Shown piece after piece: positions 56,190-64,000 of a DNA stretch of 64,000 bases (position 1 is its first letter; each line of letters starts with the position of its first letter). The notes beneath the pieces were generated by a model that was not told the DNA's origin, made no database searches, and saw only the letters and a program-made list of their open reading frames with translations. Origin of the DNA: Planobispora rosea (GTDB lineage: Bacteria; Actinomycetota; Actinomycetes; Streptosporangiales; Streptosporangiaceae). A program made the position numbers and the translations under genes. The stretch covers positions 1 through 64,000 of the forward strand of contig NZ_BMQP01000050.1 of the NCBI RefSeq assembly GCF_014648175.1. The letters are read 5' to 3'.

Positions 56190-58349
56190 TCACCGGCCCG
56201 CGGGCCGGTCGGCCGCCGCGCCGAGGAGTTCCCGGGGAAGCCGGTCCAGCAGCTCGCGCAGCTCGGGGTGGTCCCCGGGCCGCCAGTCGTCGACCAGCCG
56301 GGTGAGACTGTCCCGGGCCGCTCCGACCAGGCGATCGGCGACGCGTTCCCCCTCAGGCGTGAGCTCCAGGCGGGTCCCTTCCCCCGCGTGGCGGATCAGG
56401 TCCCGCTCCATCAGCTCCCTGGCGTACGGCCGGCCCTCCTCGACCGTCACGCCCGCCCGTTCCGCGAGCTCCGCACCCGTCTGCGCCCCCTGCGTGCCCA
56501 GGCGGGTGATCAGCCAGATGGAGCCGGGGGAAAGTTCGGAGAGGCCGGTCAGGTCGCCGAGCCTGCGGTAGTAGTCCCGGCGCATGTCCGCGTCGGCCAG
56601 CCGCCACAGTCCCCGCTCCACCTCGCCGAGCGAGGACCGCTCCGTCGGCACCGCGCCGTAGCCCTCGCCCAGGTCGGCCGCCGTGGTGGTCTGCCGCAAC
56701 GGCACCTGGGGAAGCAGCCAGGCCAGCAGGAAGGCGATCAGCGGTATCGGCGCGCCGAGCAGGAAGACCTGGGCGATCGCGTCGGAGTACGCGTCCATGA
56801 ACGCGGCGGACGCCTCCGGCGGGAGCTTCTGGACGGCCGTCGGGTCGGCCTGGACGGCGTCGGCGAAACCCGGCGGGAGCCGTACCGTCTCGGAGAGCCG
56901 TGCCAGGTCGTCGGTGAGCTGGGAGGTGAAGATCGACCCGGCGAGAGCGACGCCGAAGGAGCCGCCGATCGAGCGGAAGAAGGTCGCCCCCGACGTCGCC
57001 ACGCCCAGGTCGTCGAAGTCCACGGCGTTCTGCACCACGATCACCAGAACCTGCATGACCAGGCCCAGCCCCACGCCCAGAACCAGCAGGTAGAGGCTCA
57101 GCTCAAGGGTGGACGTACCCGTGTCGATACGGGAGAGCAGATAGAGCCCGACCGCCGCGACCGCGCAACCCATGATCGGGAACGGCTTGTACCTCCCGGT
57201 TCTCGCGATGGTGTGCCCGCTGATGATCGAGGTGAGGAGCATGCCCGCCATCATCGGCACCAGGTGCAGTCCCGACATCGTGGGCGAGACACCCTGCACG
57301 ACCTGGAGGAACAGCGGCATGTACGTGAGCGAGCCGAACATCGCCAGGCCCACGATGAAACCGATCATCGACGCCACGCTGAAGGCGCGCATCCGGAACA
57401 GCCGCAGCGGCAGCACCGGCTCCACGGCGCGCCTCTCGGCCAGCCACCAGAGCAGGACGAGTACCGCCGTCCCGGCGCCCAGGCCGATGATGACGGGACC
57501 GCCCCACGGGTAGACGCCCCCGCCCCACGTGGTCAGCAGGACCACGCAGGCGGATGCGCCGCCGAGGAAGACGATGCCGAGGTAGTCGATGGCGTGCCTG
57601 GTGGTCCTGGCCCTGGCCGGCAGCACCGCGGCGACCACGGCCAGCGCGACGACGCCGATCGGCAGGTTGACGTAGAAGACCCAGTGCCAGGACAGGTGGT
57701 CCACGAACAGCCCGCCGAGCAGCGGCCCCGCGACGCTGGAGACGGCGAAGACGGCGCCGAACAGCCCCTGGTACCTCCCGCGGTCCCGGGCGGGCACCAC
57801 GTCCGCGACGATGGCCTGCGCGAGGACCATGAGCCCACCCCCGCCGATTCCCTGCAGCGCCCGGAACCCGATGAGCTGCTCCATGTTCTGGGACAGGCCG
57901 CAGAGCGCCGAGCCGACCAGGAAGATGACGATCGCGGCCTCGAACAGCCGCTTGCGGCCGTACTGGTCGCCCAGTTTGCCCCAGAGAGGGGTCGAGATCG
58001 TCGAGGAGAGCATGTAGGAGGTGACCACCCAGGACAGGTGGTCCAGCCCGCCCAGGTCCCCGACGACCGTCGGCAACGCGGTCGCGACGATGGTCTGGTC
58101 CAGTGCGGCGAGCAGCATGGAGAGCATGAGCGCCCCCATGATGATCCCCAGGCCCTTCGCCTGTCCTTGCGCCTGTCGCCGCCTCTGAGCCCGCCCCCGG
58201 CCCTGAACGCGCCCCCGGCCCTGAGTCCGCCCCTGCGCCTGCTCCTGCTCCTGCACCCGCCCCCGCGTCGGCCTCTTCGCCGGCCCTTTCGCCCGTCGCT
58301 TGGCCCGATGAGTGCCCATCCGTCCCCCCGATCGACGTACGGCCTGCAT
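56190..58349 (-). CDS. MFS (DHA2) drug exporter with C-terminal MarR-like domain
   Basis: 719 residues. An unusual basic Gln/Gly/Arg tail (about 65 residues, such as QGRGRVQGRGRAQRRRQAQG) precedes 14 membrane segments. LDQTIVATALPTVVGDLGGL is the DHA2 signature; GDQYGRKRLFE is motif A. After the last segment there is a 130-residue winged-helix region (SSLGEVERGLWRLADADMRR, ELSPGSIWLITRLGTQGAQT) like MarR. The tail is coded by imperfect 18-bp repeats. A shorter start at MGTHRAK (58319) is possible. Confidence 0.88.
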   Translation of the reverse strand: MQAVRRSGGRMGTHRAKRRAKGPAKRPTRGRVQEQEQAQGRTQGRGRVQGRGRAQRRRQAQGQAKGLGIIMGALMLSMLLAALDQTIVATALPTVVGDLGGLDHLSWVVTSYMLSSTISTPLWGKLGDQYGRKRLFEAAIVIFLVGSALCGLSQNMEQLIGFRALQGIGGGGLMVLAQAIVADVVPARDRGRYQGLFGAVFAVSSVAGPLLGGLFVDHLSWHWVFYVNLPIGVVALAVVAAVLPARARTTRHAIDYLGIVFLGGASACVVLLTTWGGGVYPWGGPVIIGLGAGTAVLVLLWWLAERRAVEPVLPLRLFRMRAFSVASMIGFIVGLAMFGSLTYMPLFLQVVQGVSPTMSGLHLVPMMAGMLLTSIISGHTIARTGRYKPFPIMGCAVAAVGLYLLSRIDTGTSTLELSLYLLVLGVGLGLVMQVLVIVVQNAVDFDDLGVATSGATFFRSIGGSFGVALAGSIFTSQLTDDLARLSETVRLPPGFADAVQADPTAVQKLPPEASAAFMDAYSDAIAQVFLLGAPIPLIAFLLAWLLPQVPLRQTTTAADLGEGYGAVPTERSSLGEVERGLWRLADADMRRDYYRRLGDLTGLSELSPGSIWLITRLGTQGAQTGAELAERAGVTVEEGRPYARELMERDLIRHAGEGTRLELTPEGERVADRLVGAARDSLTRLVDDWRPGDHPELRELLDRLPRELLGAAADRPAGR

Positions 58350-58447
58350 ACCCAGAGCGACAGTCCAGTCACATTCCGGACACGGTTATCCACAGGCGGG
58401 GACCCGGATCTCTTCACCCGGCGGCTCGAAACGCTAATGTCTGCGCC

Positions 58448-59257
58448 ATGGTCACTCGCGCGGACGTCGGTGTCATCGGCGGCTCAGGTTTCTACTCCCT
58501 GCTCGACGACGCCACGGAGGTCGAGCTCTCCACACCGTACGGTCCGCCCAGTGACGTCATCACCGTCGGGCGCGTCGGGTCGCGTTCGGTGGCCTTCATC
58601 CCCCGCCACGGGCGCGACCACCGCTTCCCTCCGCACCGCATCCCCTACCGCGCCAACCTCTGGGCCCTGCGTTCCCTCGGGGTCCGCCAGGTCCTCGCCC
58701 CCAGCGCCGTGGGCTCGCTCCGTCCGGAGCTGGGACCCGGTGCTCTGGTCGTCCCCGACCAGATCGTCGACCGCACCTCCGGCCGCGTGCAGACCTACTA
58801 CGACGCCGGCGGTGTCGTCCACGTCTCCTTCGCCGACCCCTACTGCCCCTCGGGCCGTGCCGCGGCCGTGTCGGCCGCCGAGTCCGCGGGCTGGTCGGTG
58901 GCCGACGGCGGCACGCTCGTGGTCATCGAGGGCCCTCGCTTCTCCACCCGGGCCGAGTCCCGCTGGTTCACCGCGAACGGCTGGACGATCGTCGGAATGA
59001 CCGGCTTCCCCGAGTCCGTCCTGGCCCGCGAACTGGCCATGTGCTACACGTCGCTGTCCCTGGTCACCGACCACGACGCCGGGGTCGAGGCCGGCGAGGG
59101 GGTCACCCACGAGGAGGTCCTGGCCTTCTTCTCCGCCAACGTCACCCGGATGCGCTCGCTGGTCACCGACCTCATCGTCGGCCTCCCGCAGGAGCGCACC
59201 TGCCCCTGCGGCCAGACGCTCGACGGCCTGAAGCTCCCCTTCGAGCTCCCCCGATAG
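58448..59257 (+). CDS. S-methyl-5'-thioadenosine phosphorylase-family enzyme
   Basis: 269 residues. GVIGGSGFYSLLDD at the start, VAFIPRHGRDHRFPPHRIPY, VIEGPRFSTRAESRWF and TGFPESVLARELAMCYTSLS are MTAP/PNP family II motifs. It splits methylthioadenosine (or a purine nucleoside) with phosphate. True substrate cannot be settled by eye. Confidence 0.92.
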   Translation: MVTRADVGVIGGSGFYSLLDDATEVELSTPYGPPSDVITVGRVGSRSVAFIPRHGRDHRFPPHRIPYRANLWALRSLGVRQVLAPSAVGSLRPELGPGALVVPDQIVDRTSGRVQTYYDAGGVVHVSFADPYCPSGRAAAVSAAESAGWSVADGGTLVVIEGPRFSTRAESRWFTANGWTIVGMTGFPESVLARELAMCYTSLSLVTDHDAGVEAGEGVTHEEVLAFFSANVTRMRSLVTDLIVGLPQERTCPCGQTLDGLKLPFELPR

Positions 59258-59334
59258 CCCTCCCGGGCCGCATGGTCCGGCTGGTGTCCATCCCGGGTTC
59301 CGCGCCACCCGGCTCCTTGTCCCTGGAGTCAGTC

Positions 59335-60267
59335 ATGCGCGTTTTCCGTCCTCGCCCCGAACCTCCCCGCCCCGGATTCCCCCGCCTCGGTCTCTCCCGT
59401 CCGGGCCCCGGTCGTCCCGGGACCGGCTTTTCTGGAGCCGTTCATCCCGGAATCAGCCTTCCGGGAATCATTCGTCCTGAAACTGGCCTTCCGGGAATCG
59501 GTCGCCCCGGGCCCACCCGTTCCGGATCCACTCATCCCGGATTTCCCGGTTCCGGGTCTTCCCGCTCGGATCTTCTCCATCCCGGGCACCCTCGCTCCGG
59601 CTTCCTTTCTTCTCGCTTCCCTCGCTCCGGCTTCGCAGGTTCCGGCTTCCCTCGTTCCGGATTCCTCCGGCCCGGCTTCCTGCGCCGCCGCCATCGGGTG
59701 CTCGCCGCCGCCCTGGCGGCCCTGGCCGTGACGTGTGCCATGACCGGGCTGCGGCCGGACACCGCGTCGGTGACCGTGCTCGCGGCGGCCCGCGACCTTC
59801 CCGGCGGCGTCCTGGCCGCCACCGACGTACGGCCGGTCGCCCTGCGGCCCGGCACGGCCCCCGACGGCGCCCTGCGTCCGGGCACGCCGATCGCCGGGCG
59901 GATCCTGGCCGGTCCCGCGCGCCGGGGCGAGCCCCTCACCGACGTCCGTCTCCTCGGCCCGGGACTGCTGACCGCGCACCGTCCCGGGACCGTCGCCACC
60001 CCCATCCGGGTCGCCGACCCCGAGAGCGCCCGCCTGCTGTCCCCCGGCGACATCGTGAACGTCCTGGCCGCTCCCACCGGCTGGGACGGCCCCGCCGCCT
60101 CCGGCGCCACGACGGTGGCCGAGAACGTCCCGGTCGTCGCCCTCCCGGCGAGCGAGTCCGGCGGTGGAGCGCTGATCGTGCTGGCCACCACTCCCGAGCA
60201 GGCGGTCGGACTGGCCTCCGCTCAGGCCGGCGGGAAGCTGTCGATCACCATCTCCACACCCAGGTAA
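59335..60267 (+). CDS. CpaB/SAF-domain protein with low-complexity N-terminus
   Basis: 310 residues. The first 115 are a Pro/Gly/Arg/Ser stretch with repeats such as PGFPRLGLSRPG, GFPRSGFLRPG. A membrane segment (VLAAALAALAVTCAMTG) and a SAF domain (VTVLAAARDLPGGVLAATDV, IAGRILAGPARRGEPLTDVR) follow, with a C-terminal RcpC/CpaB-like part. This is the Flp-pilus CpaB type. No other pilus gene is near. The real start may be later. Confidence 0.78.
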   Translation: MRVFRPRPEPPRPGFPRLGLSRPGPGRPGTGFSGAVHPGISLPGIIRPETGLPGIGRPGPTRSGSTHPGFPGSGSSRSDLLHPGHPRSGFLSSRFPRSGFAGSGFPRSGFLRPGFLRRRHRVLAAALAALAVTCAMTGLRPDTASVTVLAAARDLPGGVLAATDVRPVALRPGTAPDGALRPGTPIAGRILAGPARRGEPLTDVRLLGPGLLTAHRPGTVATPIRVADPESARLLSPGDIVNVLAAPTGWDGPAASGATTVAENVPVVALPASESGGGALIVLATTPEQAVGLASAQAGGKLSITISTPR

Positions 60268-60353
60268 TAACCCGGCCGGGGCCGGGTAATGAGAGCTTCG
60301 CCGTACCGGCGAAACCCTGTGATCGACCAGAAACCCCCTGTGAGGAGTGGCTC

Positions 60354-60779
60354 ATGTTGAGCGGATTCAAGAAGTTCCTGCTCCGGGGCAACGTGCTTGA
60401 GCTCGCCGTAGCGGTGATCATCGGCACCGCCTTCAACGCCATCGTGCAGTCGCTCGTCAAGGACGTCTTCGCCCCGCTGCTCGCGGCGATCGGCGGCCAG
60501 CCGCACTTTGAGAAACTGGTACTCAAAGTGGGCTCCGGTGAGATCAAGTACGGCGTGTTCCTCAACGCCGTGTTCTCGTTCCTGATCGTGGCGGCGGTCA
60601 TCTACTTCTTCGTCATCACCCCGTATGAGAAGCTCACCGCCCGGTTCTCCTCGCCGGAGGAGACGACCCTGCGCGAGTGCCCGGAGTGCCTCTCCGAAAT
60701 CCCCAAGGCCGCCGTCCGCTGCTCCCACTGCACCGCCCAGGTCGCCCCGCTGACAGAGCCGACGTCCGAGACTCACTGA
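60354..60779 (+). CDS. mscL: Large-conductance mechanosensitive channel with zinc-ribbon tail
   Basis: 141 residues. MLSGFKKFLLRGNVLELAVA with the VIIGTAFNAIVQSLV and AVFSFLIVAAVIYFFVI membrane segments is MscL. After the usual cytosolic helix, ECPECLSEIPKAAVRCSHC forms a CxxC-x(11)-CxxC zinc ribbon, which common MscL proteins lack. GAGGAG precedes ATG. Confidence 0.92.
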   Translation: MLSGFKKFLLRGNVLELAVAVIIGTAFNAIVQSLVKDVFAPLLAAIGGQPHFEKLVLKVGSGEIKYGVFLNAVFSFLIVAAVIYFFVITPYEKLTARFSSPEETTLRECPECLSEIPKAAVRCSHCTAQVAPLTEPTSETH

Positions 60780-60908
60780 CCGCCGGAACCGTACGGAGAA
60801 ATCGCGGGGACGGCTCTTCCGGGCCTCTTCCGAACCTTTTCCGGACCGCTCGAAGCCGTCCCGGACGGTCCGGCCGGTCGGCCTCGTCCGGGACTGCCGG
60901 GGGCCACG

Positions 60909-62024
60909 CTAGAGCAGGGATCCCAGCTTCGGGTCGTACTCCCAGTGCCAGGGCTCGAAAGGACTGACGTAAGCCCACTGGGGGTGGATCCAGCCGAACT
61001 TCTTGCCGTTCGCCTCAAGCCAGTTGAACTGCGGCGACCGGAAGTTCTGCACGCCCCCGCACAGGTCGACGGCGAGCCCCAGGCCGTGGTTGCTGCGTCC
61101 GGGGATGGCGGCCAGGCCCGGACGGCGATAGTAGACCGACTGCTGCTCGGCCAGGCTCCGATAGCTGTCCGTCACGCACATGTGCCTGCCGAACCGTTTG
61201 CGGTAGGCCTCGTTCAGGCTGATGAACGCGATCGCCGCGTCCGCCCGGAGTTCGTGCCCCCGCTGCTGGAGCGGGCAGAGGTAGAGCTTGGGGATCAACC
61301 CGTTGGGGAAGTCCCCGGTCAGGGTCGCCCTCGTCGGGTTGCATCCGTTCGCCGCCTGCCCGGATTTGTCGATCTTCACGCCCAGCTTCACGAGAGCCTG
61401 GGTCAGCGTTTTGACGATCTTGTCCGAGCGGGCCTTGAGCGTCTCGATCTCGGCGTTCATCTGGGCCTCGGCCAGCAGGTTGTCCGCCCGCAGTTCCTGG
61501 GCCTGCGCCGCGACCCGCTCCCGCTCCGCCTGCAGGCGGCTGCTCTCCTGAAGCACCTGGTTCCGCTGGGCCACGATGTGGGTCGTGCTCGCCATGGCCC
61601 TCAGCGCGGAGGTGTCACCGTTCCCGGCCAGGAAACTCTCCAGGCCGTTGCTGCCCGACTGCTGGTAGAGCACGCCGACGATCTCCGAGAGCGGCTGCCG
61701 TACCTGGGCGAAGGCCCTCTCCGCCTCCTGCAGTTCCCGGAGCTTTCCGGTGAGCTCCCTCTCCGAGGCCTGAATCTCGGCGCGCCGCTCCTCCAGTGCC
61801 CTGGTCGCGACCTCAAGGTCCTTGGACGCCTTCTCAGCCTCGCGCCGGAGTTCGGTGAGACTGCCCGGATCCCGCATGACGGCGCCCTGCGTCTCCAGCG
61901 GCGACCGCTGGACCGCGGAAGCCCGAGCCTCCCCCGGCGGCGGCTGGGCGACGGCGGCCCCGGGAAAGAGGGAAGTCATCGTCGCGACGACGACGATCAG
62001 ACTCGCTGATCGACGAGGTGGCAC
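60909..62024 (-). CDS. VanY-type D-Ala-D-Ala carboxypeptidase with coiled coil
   Basis: 371 residues. A signal peptide (SLIVVVATMTSLFPGAAVA) is followed by a long coiled coil (residues about 55-230, e.g. LRREAEKASKDLEVATRALE) and a peptidase M15B/VanY domain: VTDSYRSLAEQQSVYYRRPG, RSNHGLGLAVDLCGG (Zn ligands His, Asp) and EPWHWEYD (Zn His). The coiled coil plus M15 layout is like septal or division-linked peptidoglycan hydrolases. Confidence 0.9.
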   Translation of the reverse strand: MPPRRSASLIVVVATMTSLFPGAAVAQPPPGEARASAVQRSPLETQGAVMRDPGSLTELRREAEKASKDLEVATRALEERRAEIQASERELTGKLRELQEAERAFAQVRQPLSEIVGVLYQQSGSNGLESFLAGNGDTSALRAMASTTHIVAQRNQVLQESSRLQAERERVAAQAQELRADNLLAEAQMNAEIETLKARSDKIVKTLTQALVKLGVKIDKSGQAANGCNPTRATLTGDFPNGLIPKLYLCPLQQRGHELRADAAIAFISLNEAYRKRFGRHMCVTDSYRSLAEQQSVYYRRPGLAAIPGRSNHGLGLAVDLCGGVQNFRSPQFNWLEANGKKFGWIHPQWAYVSPFEPWHWEYDPKLGSLL

Positions 62025-62161
62025 GTCTCGACCCCTCCGTTTGCAACTCGTGACCTGGGTCAGCCACGCACGTTACTACAGCTCACCACGTGCACGAGCC
62101 AGACTCCTCAGACCTGCTATGCACCGAAAGCACGATTTCGTGCTCATTTTCGGCAAGCCTT

Positions 62162-62791
62162 CTAGCGAGAACGCTCCAGGCACACCTCCCACAACCAGGT
62201 CCCCTTCCATTCCTCCGCGCAACTCAACTGGACGCTGATCTCCAGCCCGTCCGGCTTCTCCGCGGCCCGATCAGGCGCCTGACTCTCCCGGGGCTCCTCA
62301 CCCCGCCCAGGCCGCCCCCCACCCGTCTCCGGCCGCCGCTCCCCCCGCGCCGCGCTCTCTCGCACCGCGCTCTCCCCGCCGGACCCTCCCCGCCCCCGGT
62401 GCCCCCCTCGCGCCTCCCCTGACTCCCCGGCCCTCGGCCCCAGAAGGACGGGCGCGGCCATGACGACCGGAGGCACCTTCCTCCGGTACATCTGGTCAGG
62501 TTGGAGGGGCGGCGGAGGAGGCACGAGCTTCGGCCCCGTCACCGCGACCCTGACGGGCATGATCGTGGCAGGCAACGTCACGACCGACCCCTCCCAGGAC
62601 TCGGCATCCACAGCGTCCACCGTGCTCCGGCCCTGGGCCGACGTGGTTCCGGCTTCGTATCCGGCCAGCTCCGCAACGAAGAGGCTGCCGGCCAGAAGCA
62701 TCGGAGCACACAACGCCACCCCGAGTGCAACAGGCCGCAGCGCCCGCCCTCTGATCCATTTCCGCTGCCCTTTGATCACGAAGCGTGACAT
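62162..62791 (-). CDS. Uncharacterised membrane-anchored Pro/Arg/Gly-rich protein
   Basis: 209 residues. MSRFVIKGQRKWIRGRALRP then one hydrophobic segment (VALGVALCAPMLLAGSLFVA), a Pro-rich middle (VTGPKLVPPPPPLQPDQM) and a charged low-complexity region of about 70 residues, ending in SVQLSCAEEWKGTWLWEVCL. A possible single disulfide at the end. No family recognised. Confidence 0.6.
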   Translation of the reverse strand: MSRFVIKGQRKWIRGRALRPVALGVALCAPMLLAGSLFVAELAGYEAGTTSAQGRSTVDAVDAESWEGSVVTLPATIMPVRVAVTGPKLVPPPPPLQPDQMYRRKVPPVVMAAPVLLGPRAGESGEARGGHRGRGGSGGESAVRESAARGERRPETGGGRPGRGEEPRESQAPDRAAEKPDGLEISVQLSCAEEWKGTWLWEVCLERSR

Positions 62792-62935
62792 TAGCCACCC
62801 CGACCCTCCGTCCACCCATCCGCTTGCCATCCCTTTGTCACAGCTCAGCGAACCGATGACCCGCAGTTCCCCCTCCCACACCCCCCGATCGCACACACAC
62901 TCCCCGTTTTTCGCTACTCTTACTGGTACGCCCTT

Positions 62936-63011
62936 GCCTCCGTAGCTCAGGGGATAGAGCACCGCTCTCCTAAAGCGGGTGTCGCATGTTCGAATCATGC
63001 CGGGGGCACCA
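62936..63011 (+). tRNA. tRNA-Arg (anticodon CCT)
   Basis: Acceptor GCCTCCG with CGGGGGC, D arm GCTC, anticodon arm CCGCT-CTCCTAA-AGCGG with anticodon CCT, T arm GCATG-TTCGAAT-CATGC, discriminator A and encoded CCA. Reads codon AGG. Common target for integrases; an integrase gene pointing toward it lies at 63.8 kb. Confidence 0.96.
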
Positions 63012-63246
63012 TCGTGACCTTGTCATCCACTGCCCGACCTGGGGATCCTCCCCGGCACGGCGTGCGTCCCCCTGCAGCTGTAGACCGCCATGAGCGGCCC
63101 CGACGTAGGCCACCACGAGCGGCCCTGACTCACTGGTCGCGGTCTATTCAAGGGATGATCTTTGAGTTGCCCTGCCAGGTCAAACCGGGGAAGAAGCCTC
63201 AGCCTGTCAGAGCAGGAAGCTGTTCAACCGGTTCAACTCTCGAATC

Positions 63247-63759
63247 TCAGTCGTCGGCGGCGACCAGGAGCGCCAAGGTGCCGGCGACGCGATCGATGAG
63301 AACCAACTCGTGGAAGTCGATGTGGACCCCGCCCCAGTCGTGGAACGCCTCACGGTCGAGATCCTCCAGCCGGTATCTCTCGATGGCTTCTGCGAGTAGC
63401 GGATGAACCTCGTTCTCCAGCCGAGCGGACAGGGCCGCAGGAAGCGGCCCGAACTGTTCCGCCCAGCCGCGCAGGATGGCGTTCGCACCCGCCTTGTCGA
63501 TCCGTGTGAATGCGGCCGGGCTGATGTTCCGCAGCCAGTAGGAACCATGGCGAATCCCGTCAGGCTCGGCTCCCCCTCCGGCGTAGTCGTCCCGGTACTG
63601 CTCATGCCCGATCAGTTCCGCCAGCAGATGAGTGCCGTCGACGTCCGGGCGGGACAAGCCGAAGCGCTTGATATCAATCCAGCGGTATGCATGACGCTCG
63701 AAGTCGAAGTCGCGGAAGTTGATGAATAGATGATCTTGATACGCGAGCGTCCCCTGCAT
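63247..63759 (-). CDS. Uncharacterised protein
   Basis: 170 residues, MQGTLAYQDHLFINFRDFDF, Trp- and Asp-rich, with WLRNISPAAFTRIDKAGANA in the middle. No family recognised. Situated between the tRNA-Arg and the integrase, the usual place for accessory genes of an integrated element. Confidence 0.65.
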   Translation of the reverse strand: MQGTLAYQDHLFINFRDFDFERHAYRWIDIKRFGLSRPDVDGTHLLAELIGHEQYRDDYAGGGAEPDGIRHGSYWLRNISPAAFTRIDKAGANAILRGWAEQFGPLPAALSARLENEVHPLLAEAIERYRLEDLDREAFHDWGGVHIDFHELVLIDRVAGTLALLVAADD

Positions 63760-63826
63760 GTCTCAACGGTAAGAACAGCAAAATCATCGATTCGGCTGCT
63801 CCCTTCCGTTCCGGTGAAGGCCGGTC

Positions 63827-64000
63827 TTATATTCCCAGGGCCTTGGTGAATCTGCCCGTTGGCGCGCGATGGCTGCCCTTCGATGCACTTGGCGTAGACC
63901 CGAATGAGCACATCCACACCGTGCCCGACCCAATGGGCTACCTCAGTCGGCGGGACACCCGCGTTGAGCCGCAGAGAGACCGCTGCGTGCCTCAAGTCGT
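63827..64000 (-). CDS. Tyrosine-recombinase integrase, C-terminal part (partial, possible frameshift)
   Basis: The 5' part lies beyond the window. The visible frame reads DLRHAAVSLRLNAGVPPTEV, then AHWVGHGVDVLIRVYAKCIE, with box II Arg-His, the GH motif and the Tyr nucleophile in RVYAK. In this frame the stop is only at 63612, inside the next gene; a one-base shift after YAKCIEGQ would give an end TKALGI at 63827, which looks more like a natural C-terminus. So the gene may be frameshifted. Confidence 0.75.

Noticed and set aside
56268-59000. A 910-codon plus-strand open frame
   Set aside because: It lies antisense to the MFS exporter and runs into MTAP in the wrong frame. Composition is the Arg/His/Gln/Pro mix typical of high-GC shadow frames.

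Overview
The window is high-GC actinomycete DNA. The conserved block at the right (glpR/sepX, mogA, moaC, glp/moeA, galU, fthC), the RepSA/TraB-type integrative elements and the large set of TetR, LysR and WYL regulators suggest a filamentous actinobacterium, most plausibly a member of the Streptosporangiaceae. That placement is inference, because no 16S gene is present.

Layout. (1) 1-19.4 kb is a chromosomal accessory region of small redox, resistance and regulatory genes: LysR/SDR pair, secreted hydrolases, UvrA-like ABC protein, WYL regulator, DoxX, two TetR pairs, quinone oxidoreductase, glyoxalase-like protein, ABM monooxygenase with a DsbA-like oxidoreductase. Broken genes lie at 2-3 kb and 17.9-18.1 kb. 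Three transcription units carry SoxR-type promoters with 19-bp spacers. (2) 19.88-48.34 kb is a 28-kb tandem array of integrated elements at one tRNA-Ala(CGC) gene. The intact tRNA is at 48302-48375 (minus). Its last 43 bases recur in the same orientation at 35673, 26352 and 22012, and in mutated form at 19878, which defines elements D, C, B and A. A and B are small and have lost their integrases. C (9.3 kb) carries a headless CRISPR locus, cutA, an XRE regulator, a TraB/FtsK translocase, xis and int, but no recognisable rep. D (12.6 kb) is a complete actinomycete integrative and conjugative element (AICE) with two GntR regulators, a HAD protein, TraB, a DUF2637 protein, RepSA, xis and int. 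It also carries an AT-rich ParA plus HEPN pair and a PD-(D/E)XK-type nuclease. (3) 48.4-62.8 kb is core chromosome: glpR, RimJ-like GNAT, mogA, moaC, glp, galU and fthC, then a CPA1 antiporter, FmdB, an MFS exporter, MTA phosphorylase, a CpaB/SAF protein, MscL and a VanY-like peptidase. (4) At 62.94 kb a tRNA-Arg(CCT) is followed by a partial integrase, the start of another island that runs off the window.

How the parts fit. Each element brings its own 43-bp tRNA 3' end and its own hairpin terminator, so the tRNA stays functional after each insertion. The two intact integrases have different putative arm sites: paired TGGCTCCC repeats at both ends of C and paired GTCACTCA repeats at both ends of D. 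In C, the motif GCGGTGAGAT occurs upstream of the XRE regulator and three times upstream of the transfer operon, which suggests that regulator controls transfer. D repeats this logic with GntR regulators. Defence-like cargo (CRISPR arrays, ParA-HEPN, nuclease) is concentrated in the two intact elements.

The most interesting signals are the CRISPR locus, whose two divergent halves are fused through a hybrid repeat with no leader and no cas genes; the ParA-HEPN operon; the tandem element array itself; the three-site SoxR regulon; and several independent 9-bp tandem repeats near gene ends in the core chromosome.
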